A stretch of 64,000 nucleotides of DNA from Candidatus Epulonipiscium sp. (GTDB lineage Bacteria; Bacillota_A; Clostridia; Lachnospirales; Cellulosilyticaceae): positions 62,001 to 126,000 of the forward strand of contig DUUM01000179.1 of NCBI GenBank assembly GCA_012841565.1, given 5' to 3'. The position numbers and the translations under genes are program-made. The notes under the pieces were generated by a model that ran no database searches, was not told the origin of the DNA, and worked only from the letters and a program-made list of their open reading frames with translations. Positions 33,736 through 41,402 of the stretch are shown here, piece by piece (the stretch's first letter is position 1; each line of letters opens with the position of its first letter).

Positions 33736-35322
33736 TTATATCCACTTAGGAATTTCCTTTTTACTATTAAAGTAAAGGGTATTCTTTGTTGTAAAGGGTG
33801 CTAAAGGCAAGTCATATTGATTATGAACAGGTGCAGGCCCATAATTAGTCCAAGCATACCTGACCTCTTTAGGCGTATCTATCCCCTCTGCCCATACAAC
33901 TATTTCAGCGCCATCTACAATGGCCTTTGCAGGTACATATTCAAGATCCTCTCCTGCTATTTCAAAGCCTTTTATTTCAAGCTTTTCTATTTTAAGGTTT
34001 TCTATACCAAATCTTTCATCAGGCTTAATGATAATGTTTTCCCCCATATCATTAAAAGAGAGTCTTATTTTATTTCCTTCATATGCATAATCTCTTAAAG
34101 TAGGTGCATCAGCATTATTATTAAAGCCATAGGCTATTTGTAGCCCCTGAAGAGCTAATCGATGTCCTACGGTTTTTTTATCTAATGGATGGATATTCCC
34201 CATCTCTCCACCATCAATCATAACAGCTATTCCTGTGTTTTTGATTGTTTTAAATGCTTTCATTTGCTGGTCCCTTATAACTGCCCATTCTTTCCAATCT
34301 GTGTCACCTTCATTTATATACATAGGAAGTTGTACAAATATAAAAGGAAGTGTATCATCGTTCCAATCGTCTCGCCACTGGGCAATTAATCTTCCCATTA
34401 AGTTGCTATATAACGATGCCTTATAAGCATCCTCTTCACCTTGATAATAAATAAATCCTTTGAGGGTGTAAGGTTTTACCCTAGAGAGCATGGTTTTATA
34501 TAAGCCAACAGGCCTAAATGGTGATTTCTCTCCAGCAGGAGGTGGCCATGGACAATCCCCTATTTTACTGATAATACTCATCATGGTAATATCAGGGTCT
34601 TTTCTTCTAAAGTCTTCTAGTTGATCATTCCATGCTTTATGAGTTCTATTATAGGCCATAACCTCTTCATCATATTCTTCCTCTGTCTTATCCCCTGATA
34701 GCTCTTTATAGTTTTCAAGATAACTTAAGCCATCTTGATCTTTTTCCAAGTATTCTTGACTCATCCAACATGTAATAGATGTTCCGCCCCAAGAACAACT
34801 AAGAATTCCTACGGTTACATCTAATTCTTCTGCTAGTTCCCCTGCAAAATAATATCCAGCTGCAGATAATTCCCCTGCTGTCCTACTGTTACAAAGCTGC
34901 CACATTGCTTTACGTTCTTCTTCTGGCGTATTTTCATCTATAAAAGGAATCGGAGGCGTATTATAGAATCTAATCTGTTTATTATCTGCGTTAGCGACAG
35001 CATTTTCTCCATCTTCAGTTTCTCTAAGTCTCATCTCCATATTGGATTGTCCACCTGCAAGCCATACTTCACCAATCATAACATCCTCAAAACAAACTTC
35101 TTCTATGTTATCAGTAACTGTCAAAGTATAAGGACCACCTGCTACCATACTAGGCAATTGAATCATCCACTGGCCATCTTTAACTTTTCCTTTTACACGA
35201 CTATCTTTAATGGTAACTTCTACTTCATTTCCTTCTACTCCTGTGCCCCATACATTTATTTTCTTATTTCTTTGCAGAACCATATGGTTACTAAATATAG
35301 GTGCTACGGTCATTTTATTCAT
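33736..35322 (-). CDS. Carbohydrate acetylesterase (sialate O-acetylesterase/SASA family)
   Basis: A 528-residue SGNH-type esterase. The N-terminal Ig-like strand region starts VAPIFSNHMVLQRNKKINVWG. The catalytic domain has GQSNME (Ser nucleophile), YYQGEEDA and GNIHPLDK (Asp-x-x-His pair). No signal peptide, so it is cytoplasmic. In this locus its likely substrate is O-acetyl groups on imported mannan oligosaccharides; the name sialate esterase comes from the family and is not supported by neighbours. It is the first gene of the operon, behind a near-consensus promoter and a LacI-type operator. The ribosome site GGAGG lies close to ATG 35322. Confidence 0.88.
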   Translation of the reverse strand: MNKMTVAPIFSNHMVLQRNKKINVWGTGVEGNEVEVTIKDSRVKGKVKDGQWMIQLPSMVAGGPYTLTVTDNIEEVCFEDVMIGEVWLAGGQSNMEMRLRETEDGENAVANADNKQIRFYNTPPIPFIDENTPEEERKAMWQLCNSRTAGELSAAGYYFAGELAEELDVTVGILSCSWGGTSITCWMSQEYLEKDQDGLSYLENYKELSGDKTEEEYDEEVMAYNRTHKAWNDQLEDFRRKDPDITMMSIISKIGDCPWPPPAGEKSPFRPVGLYKTMLSRVKPYTLKGFIYYQGEEDAYKASLYSNLMGRLIAQWRDDWNDDTLPFIFVQLPMYINEGDTDWKEWAVIRDQQMKAFKTIKNTGIAVMIDGGEMGNIHPLDKKTVGHRLALQGLQIAYGFNNNADAPTLRDYAYEGNKIRLSFNDMGENIIIKPDERFGIENLKIEKLEIKGFEIAGEDLEYVPAKAIVDGAEIVVWAEGIDTPKEVRYAWTNYGPAPVHNQYDLPLAPFTTKNTLYFNSKKEIPKWI

Positions 35323-35350
35323 ATTAGCGCCTCCAATGTTGTTTGTTAGC

Positions 35351-35362
35351 TTATCGTTTAAG
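35351..35362. promoter_or_regulatory. LacI-type operator upstream of the mannan operon
   Basis: TTATCGTTTAAG lies just after the -10 of the mannan promoter. A close relative, ATTTATCGTTAAC (minus strand, 36553-36541), lies before the LacI gene, so the two are probably sites of the same repressor. Confidence 0.45.
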
Positions 35363-35370
35363 TTATACTA

Positions 35371-35399
35371 ATAATATAATATTTAGTACCTTTTGTCAA
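35371..35399 (-). promoter_or_regulatory. Promoter of the acetylesterase-GH26-GH130 operon
   Basis: On the minus strand TTGACA (35399-35394) and TATTAT (35376-35371) are separated by 17 bp. Confidence 0.7.
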
Positions 35400-35404
35400 T
35401 ATGA

Positions 35405-35450
35405 TAAAAAAAAATACGCACCTTATTATCCCTAATAAGATACGTACTTT
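35405..35450 (-). terminator. Terminator after the mannan LacI gene
   Basis: TACGTATCTTATTA and its near-complement with a GGGA loop form the stem on the minus strand, followed by nine Ts. Confidence 0.7.
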
Positions 35451-36455
35451 TTATATTTCTTTAACAGATTCTCTATAAATGATTCTACCTTTTATGGAAA
35501 CCCTGCCGTATTCGCGTTCATTATTCTTAATCTTCTCTAAAATATACTCTACTGCTGTGGCTGCCATCTCTTCTGTATCCACTTCTATTGTTGTAATTTG
35601 TGGGGAGCTGATGGTTGCATAAATATCATTATCAAATCCTACAACTGAAATATCTCCTGGGACATCATAGTCCATCTTTTTCAGTTTTTCTATTACGTCA
35701 TAGGCTATTTGATCGCAATTACATACAAAAGCTGTTGGCATATGCTCTGGAAATTCTAGCTCAATATATTTTCCGTGTTCGTCTCTATCTTTAATGATAA
35801 ATTCTTGTTTCAACTCTATTTTATGCTCTAATAAAGATTTATAATAGCCTAAGAAACGGTCTTGAATACTACTAGTTGCATAAATATCACCTACAAATCC
35901 TATTTCTCTATGACCACTATTCATGAGATAATTGGTAATCCTATAGGATCCATAAAAATTATCAGTAATAACAGAATCCATATCTAGATGTTCATCATAA
36001 AAATCTAAAAACACAACAGGTATCTCCATGTTTTGTAATGTCTTAACATAGTTTCTGCTAACTTGCCCTAGTACAATAAGGCCATCTACCCTGTTTTCAT
36101 TATAAATCCTTGGTAAAATCAAATCTTCTTCATCTTCTTTTGATAGTAATTGCAGTATGCCATAGTAGTCATACTGCTCTAACACCTTGGATACACTTTG
36201 ATAAAAATTCAAATAAAAAGATTGCACGCCTCCTGTAAAACGATCTGGAATAACAATTCCAATATTATAAGAACATCCTTCTTTCATGGACCTGGCCACG
36301 GTATTTATGCGATACCCCATTTCATTGGCTAAGTCTTTAATCTTCTGCCTTAATTCCTCACTCACCCCATCTTTATCATTGAGGGCTTTAGAAACTGTAA
36401 CACTGCTTATCTGTAGCTTTTGGGCGATATCTTTCAAGGTAATATTTTTTCTCAA
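35451..36455 (-). CDS. LacI-family regulator of the mannan locus
   Basis: A 334-residue repressor with N-terminal helix-turn-helix (TLKDIAQKLQISSVTVSKALN), hinge (INTVARSMKEGCSYNIGIVIP) and a sugar-binding core ending TTIEVDTEEMAATAVEYIL. It is encoded directly upstream of, and in the same direction as, the acetylesterase-GH26-GH130 operon, separated by its own terminator. It probably responds to a manno-oligosaccharide or mannose derivative. A TTATCGTTAAC site lies in its own promoter region. Confidence 0.9.
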   Translation of the reverse strand: MRKNITLKDIAQKLQISSVTVSKALNDKDGVSEELRQKIKDLANEMGYRINTVARSMKEGCSYNIGIVIPDRFTGGVQSFYLNFYQSVSKVLEQYDYYGILQLLSKEDEEDLILPRIYNENRVDGLIVLGQVSRNYVKTLQNMEIPVVFLDFYDEHLDMDSVITDNFYGSYRITNYLMNSGHREIGFVGDIYATSSIQDRFLGYYKSLLEHKIELKQEFIIKDRDEHGKYIELEFPEHMPTAFVCNCDQIAYDVIEKLKKMDYDVPGDISVVGFDNDIYATISSPQITTIEVDTEEMAATAVEYILEKIKNNEREYGRVSIKGRIIYRESVKEI

Positions 36456-36540
36456 TCTAGGTCACTTCCTTATATCATAGTAGAATTTAAGTTAAATTTT
36501 ACTCCTTAATTATAAATATGGATTAAGTAATTATATGATA

Positions 36541-36553
36541 GTTAACGATAAAT
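36541..36553. promoter_or_regulatory. LacI-type operator upstream of the mannan LacI gene
   Basis: On the minus strand this reads ATTTATCGTTAAC, sharing TTATCGTT with the site at 35351. It overlaps the likely -35 region of a TATAAT promoter, suiting autorepression. Confidence 0.4.
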
Positions 36554-36630
36554 CTCTGCTTAAATTTTACCTTGTTCTTTCCTATCTTGTCAACCCTAAT
36601 TAGATTGATGCAAAAAACATGTCTAATTTA

Positions 36631-37596
36631 TTAATAACTCACACCACTCCAATAAACATTGTTTTTAATAACAACCCTATCCCCAAATTCAACTCCTTCA
36701 AGAGCCCATTTCTTATATTCCATAAATCCCACTCGGTCAATAATATAACCTATGTGCTCTTTGCCACCTGGGGCGCCTCGGTCAATATAATGCTCTACAA
36801 ATTTATATGTGTTTTTAACAATCTTCGTGATATTGTCTTCAGATGCCCAGATTAAGAAATCTTCCCCGAGCCTTGGATTCTTCTTGCCTGACCTCCCCAT
36901 AATGACCAGTCTGTAATATTTTTCAGAGCTTCTAGTCCATGCATCTGTTGGGCAAGCTAAAACACATTCTCCGCACCCTATGCATTTATCTGCATTGCGC
37001 TCTATTTTATAGTTCACTTGGGTTAGTACATCTGCTGCTTTTCTTTTACAAGCCTTCACGCATGCCCCGCAATCAACACATCTATCTTTATTATACTGAG
37101 GTTCTGTCATACCTAATATACCAAAATCTTGAGTTCTAGCTTTAATACAATCATTAGGACACCCTGTAAAAGCTACCTTAAAGTGAAGGTCATTTGGGAA
37201 TATCTCTTTTTCCATCCGCTTAGCTGCTTCAGCTGTATTGTAGTTAGCATAAGGACAAACATTATTGCCAATACAAGCTGACACATTCCTTGTCCCTGCT
37301 GCTGTATAGCCACTTCCTGGAATATCTTGATTGATCTCAAGTCCTTCTATAATAGGTTGAAGTAAAACATTAACCTTATCCATATCTTCGTATTTAATCC
37401 CTGGAATTTCAAATCCTTGTCGGCTGGTAATATGGAGTAACCCATTACCATACGTTTCGGCAATTTCTTTAAGCTTCACTAAATATTCAGCTTTAAGGCT
37501 TCCTCCTGGCACCCTAATTCTAGATGCTGTCAGGCCACGTTTATTGGTTACCCTAAACGCATTTTTCTTAAGTTTTTTTGTATTAACATCCATCAT
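36631..37596 (-). CDS. asrC: Anaerobic sulfite reductase subunit C (siroheme subunit)
   Basis: A 321-residue catalytic subunit. The siroheme/4Fe-4S ligands are CIGNNVC (C-x5-C) and GCPNDC (C-x3-C). Two ferredoxin clusters follow: CVDCGACVKAC and CIGCGECVLACP. It reduces sulfite to sulfide with electrons passed from AsrA and AsrB. The start is ATG 37596, or the adjacent ATG 37593, after AAGGGGGG. It follows asrB by 9 bases. Residue pattern, length and operon order all agree. Confidence 0.96.
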   Translation of the reverse strand: MMDVNTKKLKKNAFRVTNKRGLTASRIRVPGGSLKAEYLVKLKEIAETYGNGLLHITSRQGFEIPGIKYEDMDKVNVLLQPIIEGLEINQDIPGSGYTAAGTRNVSACIGNNVCPYANYNTAEAAKRMEKEIFPNDLHFKVAFTGCPNDCIKARTQDFGILGMTEPQYNKDRCVDCGACVKACKRKAADVLTQVNYKIERNADKCIGCGECVLACPTDAWTRSSEKYYRLVIMGRSGKKNPRLGEDFLIWASEDNITKIVKNTYKFVEHYIDRGAPGGKEHIGYIIDRVGFMEYKKWALEGVEFGDRVVIKNNVYWSGVSY

Positions 37597-37605
37597 ATTC
37601 CCCCC

Positions 37606-38397
37606 TTAGTCTCTTAAGAGCTTACCTTTGGTATAGTTAAAAACAGGTCCTTCAAGGCAAATATAGACATCATCTATTTTGCAATGGCCACATTTTCCAA
37701 TACCACAGCACATTTTACGTTCCTGAGAAATCCAGATATTTTCTTCTTTTACACCTATGCCAAGTAAATCATGAACGCTACAATCCATCATAATCTGTGG
37801 ACCTACTACGATGGCCACAGTTTCTTCAATATTATTAATGACAACATCTGGAATATGAGCAGTTACAAGCCCTACTTTACAGGTTTTATCTGCATCTTTA
37901 TCAACGGTTATAACAACCTTCATAGTCTGTTCCCAGTTTTTTATATCCGGTCTAAATAATATATCTCCTACAGATTTGAACCCTGCGATAAGGGTACAAC
38001 TTTTGGCTTCTTCGGGGTTATTTGAAAAATAATCCACAACACCCTTAACAGGTGAGAGGCCTGTACCTCCTGCTATAATGATAATTTCTTTTCCCTTGTA
38101 ATCTTCTATATTAAATCCGTTTCCATAAGGTCCTCTTAAAAACAGCTTGTCCCCGATATAGTTTTCAAAAATCTCATTGGTTACTTTGCCTACTTTTCTA
38201 ATGGTAAGGTCAATCGTTCCATCTCCGATACCGCTGACTGAAATAGGTGCTTCCCCAAACTTTGGCAAAGATACTTGAAAAAATTGTCCTGGTTTGATAT
38301 CCCCTTCATATGCCATTCTAAACGTATATTCAATGTCTGTATGCTTAATCACATCTTTAATTTCTGATTTAAATGGTATATATTCATTGATAGGCAT
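37606..38397 (-). CDS. asrB: Anaerobic sulfite reductase subunit B (flavin/2Fe-2S subunit)
   Basis: A 263-residue ferredoxin-NADP reductase fold. The FAD region contains PGQFFQVSLPKFGEAPIS, the nucleotide-binding glycine stretch is IIAGGTGLSPVKG, and the C-terminal 2Fe-2S ligands are in CCGIGKCGHC and a later Cys in VYICLEGPV. It transfers electrons from NAD(P)H toward AsrA and AsrC. It starts immediately after the asrA stop codon. The closely related PyrK/HydG-type subunits are excluded by the operon. Confidence 0.95.
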   Translation of the reverse strand: MPINEYIPFKSEIKDVIKHTDIEYTFRMAYEGDIKPGQFFQVSLPKFGEAPISVSGIGDGTIDLTIRKVGKVTNEIFENYIGDKLFLRGPYGNGFNIEDYKGKEIIIIAGGTGLSPVKGVVDYFSNNPEEAKSCTLIAGFKSVGDILFRPDIKNWEQTMKVVITVDKDADKTCKVGLVTAHIPDVVINNIEETVAIVVGPQIMMDCSVHDLLGIGVKEENIWISQERKMCCGIGKCGHCKIDDVYICLEGPVFNYTKGKLLRD

Positions 38398-39417
38398 TTA
38401 CTCCACCTCTTTCATAGCATCTTCTAGTTTGTTAATACAATTGGAGAAGGAAATATATTCAGGGCAAATATCGTCACATCTACCACAGCCTGTGCACATA
38501 TGGTCGCCAAATCTTTTTTTATAGTCGTATACTTTATGCATGGTCTTAAACCGCATGCGCTGGCCATTGCCTTTTCGGTAGCTATGTCCCCCTGCCATGT
38601 CTGTGTACCCGTCAACGTGACATGAAGCCCAAACTCTACGGCGCTCTCCAACTTTACCATTATCCGTATAAAATATATCCTGCATTGTAAAACACGTACA
38701 GGTTGGACATACAAAGTTACATCTTCCACAAGCTATACATCTCTCGTCATATTCTTTCCACATGGTGGCATCCATAACATCTAATGATAGGTTCTCAGGA
38801 ATATTTACTTTAATATCGTTCTCTACAACATAGTCTGGTAGGACTTCTACAGTTTCAAAATCCCTTGTTGTAAATATCTGTTCTAGCCCTTCACATTTGT
38901 TATCAATATAAACCCCATCTTCTTGCACTTTTATGTAACTATCATAGCTGTCTATTTTATTGGTTCCCATGCTAACACAAAAACAATTTTCAAATGAGCT
39001 TTCACAGCCCATTAATATAAATTTTGTGTTTTCTCTGAGGCGTTTATAATAGTAATCTTCATATTTATTATTTAAATAAATATCATCTAAACGTTTTAAA
39101 GAGTGAAGATCACAACTTCTTAAGAAAATAATAGCACCTCGCTTTAATCGCTCTGCTGGTTTATCAGCTTCTTTAACCTCATCCTCCGTAAAATAAAATA
39201 GTGTTTCTGATATAGGTGTTAAAGCTTCTTTAAATGAGTAATCTGATTTTTGGTCAAATACGATTTCTTCTATTTTTTGTATCTCTCCATAGCGAATCCT
39301 ATCCACATCTGAAAACCTAGCTTCCCCTTTAAAGAACTTTGGTGCATACAGCATATAATCTTTTGAAAGCTCTTTTAAGGCTATATCCATATCCTCTAAA
39401 CTTATTTTATATCCCAT
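38398..39417 (-). CDS. asrA: Anaerobic sulfite reductase subunit A (ferredoxin-like)
   Basis: A 339-residue iron-sulfur protein. Two 4Fe-4S binding blocks, CIACGRCNFVCPTCTC (about residue 230) and CTGCGRCDDICPEY (about 306), lie in the C-terminal third; the N-terminal 200 residues resemble the hydrogenase/sulfur-reductase beta-subunit fold. It shuttles electrons within the AsrABC complex. It begins one base after the stop of the FNT channel gene. Confidence 0.95.
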   Translation of the reverse strand: MGYKISLEDMDIALKELSKDYMLYAPKFFKGEARFSDVDRIRYGEIQKIEEIVFDQKSDYSFKEALTPISETLFYFTEDEVKEADKPAERLKRGAIIFLRSCDLHSLKRLDDIYLNNKYEDYYYKRLRENTKFILMGCESSFENCFCVSMGTNKIDSYDSYIKVQEDGVYIDNKCEGLEQIFTTRDFETVEVLPDYVVENDIKVNIPENLSLDVMDATMWKEYDERCIACGRCNFVCPTCTCFTMQDIFYTDNGKVGERRRVWASCHVDGYTDMAGGHSYRKGNGQRMRFKTMHKVYDYKKRFGDHMCTGCGRCDDICPEYISFSNCINKLEDAMKEVE

Positions 39418-39418
39418 G

Positions 39419-40195
39419 TTATGCCTCCTTTACTTTCTTTGAAATAATATAATATGGTACTGCCATAAAAAGGACGCCGCCAATCATATTCCCTAGGGTA
39501 ACAACGCCTATATTATAGATATACCCTATAACACTTACATCTGCCCCGTTTGGTGCTAAAAGGCCAATGGTTAGGAGTGTCATGTTAGCAATACTATGTT
39601 CAAAGCCCGCTGTAATAAATGTAAACAGGCACCAAAAAATCATAATTAATTTTGCTGTTTCTTCTTTGCATCTAAAAGTAGACCATACTCCTAAACATAC
39701 TAAAATATTACAAAATATGGCCCTAAATAATAATGGCATAAATGGTATATTCATCTTAGCAGCTGATGTAGCTCCAATAAATTCCCCCACTGGTCCACTT
39801 GCAAGGCCTGTTAAATAAAACATATAGCCAATTAATATTGAGCCTACAAGATTGCCAACAAAGCACATCGCCCAGACTTTCATGGTATCCGTCCAAGAAA
39901 CCTGTCTACTTAAGGAGCCTGCCCCCATCACAAAGTTATTGCCTGTAAATAATTCTGACCCCGCAAAAACAACTAGACTAAGGGCTACACCAAAGGATAT
40001 CCCCATAATAATTTTAGTTGCAGGGGAACCTGCACTGCTTAATAGGCCTCCTATGGTAAATATCAGTATGATTCCTAACCCAACATAAATTCCTGCTAAC
40101 ATAGAGCTAATTATGTATCCTAATGGGTTGGTTTTTAGTAAGCGTACTTTTGACTTAGCTGAACCTATAACATTGTTAAATTCTTCACTAAACAT
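39419..40195 (-). CDS. FNT-family anion channel, probably hydrosulfide (HS-) channel
   Basis: A 258-residue membrane protein with about six helices and FNT features: SPATKIIMGISFGVALSLVVFAGSELFTGNNFVM (quoted in part: GSELFTGNNF) and a second half with FEHSIANMTL. FNT proteins conduct formate, nitrite or hydrosulfide. A clostridial hydrosulfide channel is known to be encoded with asrABC, and this gene is the first of that operon (1-base gap to asrA), so export of sulfide formed by AsrABC is the best guess. Formate or nitrite transport cannot be excluded from sequence alone. Confidence 0.88.
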   Translation of the reverse strand: MFSEEFNNVIGSAKSKVRLLKTNPLGYIISSMLAGIYVGLGIILIFTIGGLLSSAGSPATKIIMGISFGVALSLVVFAGSELFTGNNFVMGAGSLSRQVSWTDTMKVWAMCFVGNLVGSILIGYMFYLTGLASGPVGEFIGATSAAKMNIPFMPLLFRAIFCNILVCLGVWSTFRCKEETAKLIMIFWCLFTFITAGFEHSIANMTLLTIGLLAPNGADVSVIGYIYNIGVVTLGNMIGGVLFMAVPYYIISKKVKEA

Positions 40196-40236
40196 TGCAA
40201 AACCTCCTTAAGTATTTTATTTTATAATACCATACA

Positions 40237-40280
40237 ATAACACAAAAAGTCGTAACTTTCGTTACGACTTTTTGTGTTAT
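40237..40280. promoter_or_regulatory. 44-bp palindrome before the asr operon
   Basis: Two exact 20-base arms beginning ATAACACAAAAAGTCG flank TTTC. The core is GTAAC-N4... arranged as GTCGTAAC-TTTC-GTTACGAC, like a CRP/FNR-family (HcpR-type) palindrome. It lies about 40 bases upstream of the FNT gene and between divergent genes, where no transcript needs terminating. An operator is therefore more likely than a terminator. Confidence 0.5.
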
Positions 40281-40362
40281 ATCTATACTTAGAAGTTTTT
40301 AATATATATTCCTAATTTGGCTAATACTAAGATATCACTTTTTTATAGAAAGGAAAATACTT

Positions 40363-40626
40363 ATGAATTCTAAAGAACATCTTATCTGTCCTAAATGCCA
40401 ATGTGTCAATTTTGAAATGAAAAAAGAGGCTACCTATTTGTATACTTATGAATTAGATAATCCTCTTACTAATGATTGTACTATTCAAGGTAAGCCCCTT
40501 CCCTTTTTATTTGATAAAAGGGATATGCTAAATAGTCGTGAGTATATTGAATGTAAAAACTGTGGGCAACAGTACTTTTATGATTTCGCTAATAATATAC
40601 TTCTAGGAGAATTCACCCTTTCCTAA
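40363..40626 (+). CDS. Small zinc-ribbon protein, unknown function
   Basis: An 87-residue protein after GAAAGGAAA. Two CxxC pairs (CPKC at 10-13 and CKNC near 66-69) suggest a zinc ribbon, with a Tyr/Leu-rich insertion between the halves. I do not recognise the family. It is one of few plus-strand genes in the window and diverges from the asr operon across the 44-bp palindrome, so co-regulation is possible. A terminator follows. Confidence 0.7.
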   Translation: MNSKEHLICPKCQCVNFEMKKEATYLYTYELDNPLTNDCTIQGKPLPFLFDKRDMLNSREYIECKNCGQQYFYDFANNILLGEFTLS

Positions 40627-40629
40627 AAA

Positions 40630-40667
40630 CAAAAAAAGGCCGCAACTTCCGCTGTGACCTTTTTTTG
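40630..40667 (+). terminator. Terminator after the zinc-ribbon gene
   Basis: AAAAAAAGGCC and GACCTTTTTTT flank an imperfect stem-loop just after the stop codon, with a T-run on the plus strand; it is symmetrical and may also serve the convergent gene. Confidence 0.6.
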
Positions 40668-40681
40668 CTTATAAATGATTT

Positions 40682-41311
40682 TTATTGCTTTATAATCTCA
40701 TGAACCGCATCTTCGGTTTTGGTATATTTAAACTTCGGTGTTAATGTTTCCACAAAAGCTTTGACCCATGTATCTCTTAGTGTATAAAAAATACTAACAT
40801 CGCCTTCTACATTATCCCAATAAGCCTTATGAAGACATGCCGTTGTTCGCCAACTATATTTATTTGCATCTGAACTGATGACTTCATTAACCCGATCACA
40901 AGGCATTCCTTCTAAAATAAAATCATTAAGGGCAGTAAATGCATCTTCTGGTGTTTTTATATCAGCTGTATACTTTTTCGCTGCTCTTTCACCTTGATTT
41001 TCAAAAAGTTCAATAATACCTTCTTTTAATTCTGGATTAGCTTCTATGATTGTTGTTACAATATAGGCTAGTCTTAGCTCAGCACCTTCAATCCTGCTGT
41101 GTAGCCAGCCATGGATATTGCCTGTATCAATTTCATCTTCTAATAACTTGTTACCGACAGGCTCTCCGTATTTATGAATAGCATCTTTCATCCACTGGTC
41201 TGCTGGTAAGTCTTTGCTTTTAGTCCATTTTATAATATCATCTTCCATTTGTTCTGCCCATTTTATTTTATTGTATAGCCAGTAATGTATTTTCCCTAAA
41301 TATAAGCTCAT
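40682..41311 (-). CDS. Hypothetical protein with internal IHxWL repeat
   Basis: A 209-residue soluble protein, not recognised. Two related segments occur: GKIHYWLYNKIKWAEQ (about residues 6-21) and GNIHGWLHSRIEGAEL (about 64-79), sharing G-x-I-H-x-W-L-x-x-(K/R)-I-x-x-A-E, which suggests an internal duplication of a helical unit with conserved His and Glu. The C-terminal half has PCDRVNEV and TTACLHKAYW, with two cysteines and a histidine that might bind metal or a cofactor. It lies downstream of a MATE gene on the same strand, with a gap of about 90 bases, and converges with the zinc-ribbon gene. No function is assigned. Confidence 0.75.
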   Translation of the reverse strand: MSLYLGKIHYWLYNKIKWAEQMEDDIIKWTKSKDLPADQWMKDAIHKYGEPVGNKLLEDEIDTGNIHGWLHSRIEGAELRLAYIVTTIIEANPELKEGIIELFENQGERAAKKYTADIKTPEDAFTALNDFILEGMPCDRVNEVISSDANKYSWRTTACLHKAYWDNVEGDVSIFYTLRDTWVKAFVETLTPKFKYTKTEDAVHEIIKQ

Positions 41312-41402
41312 ATAATACCTCCATTTTTTTATTTCATTAGTGTGTATCTATTATATCTGAAATGACGGATTTTTATATTGATTTGAATCACATTTTTCAT
41401 AA

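Noticed and set aside
34189..34426. Plus-strand frames opposite the acetylesterase
   Set aside because: They lack ribosome sites and protein features and are shadows of the minus-strand gene.
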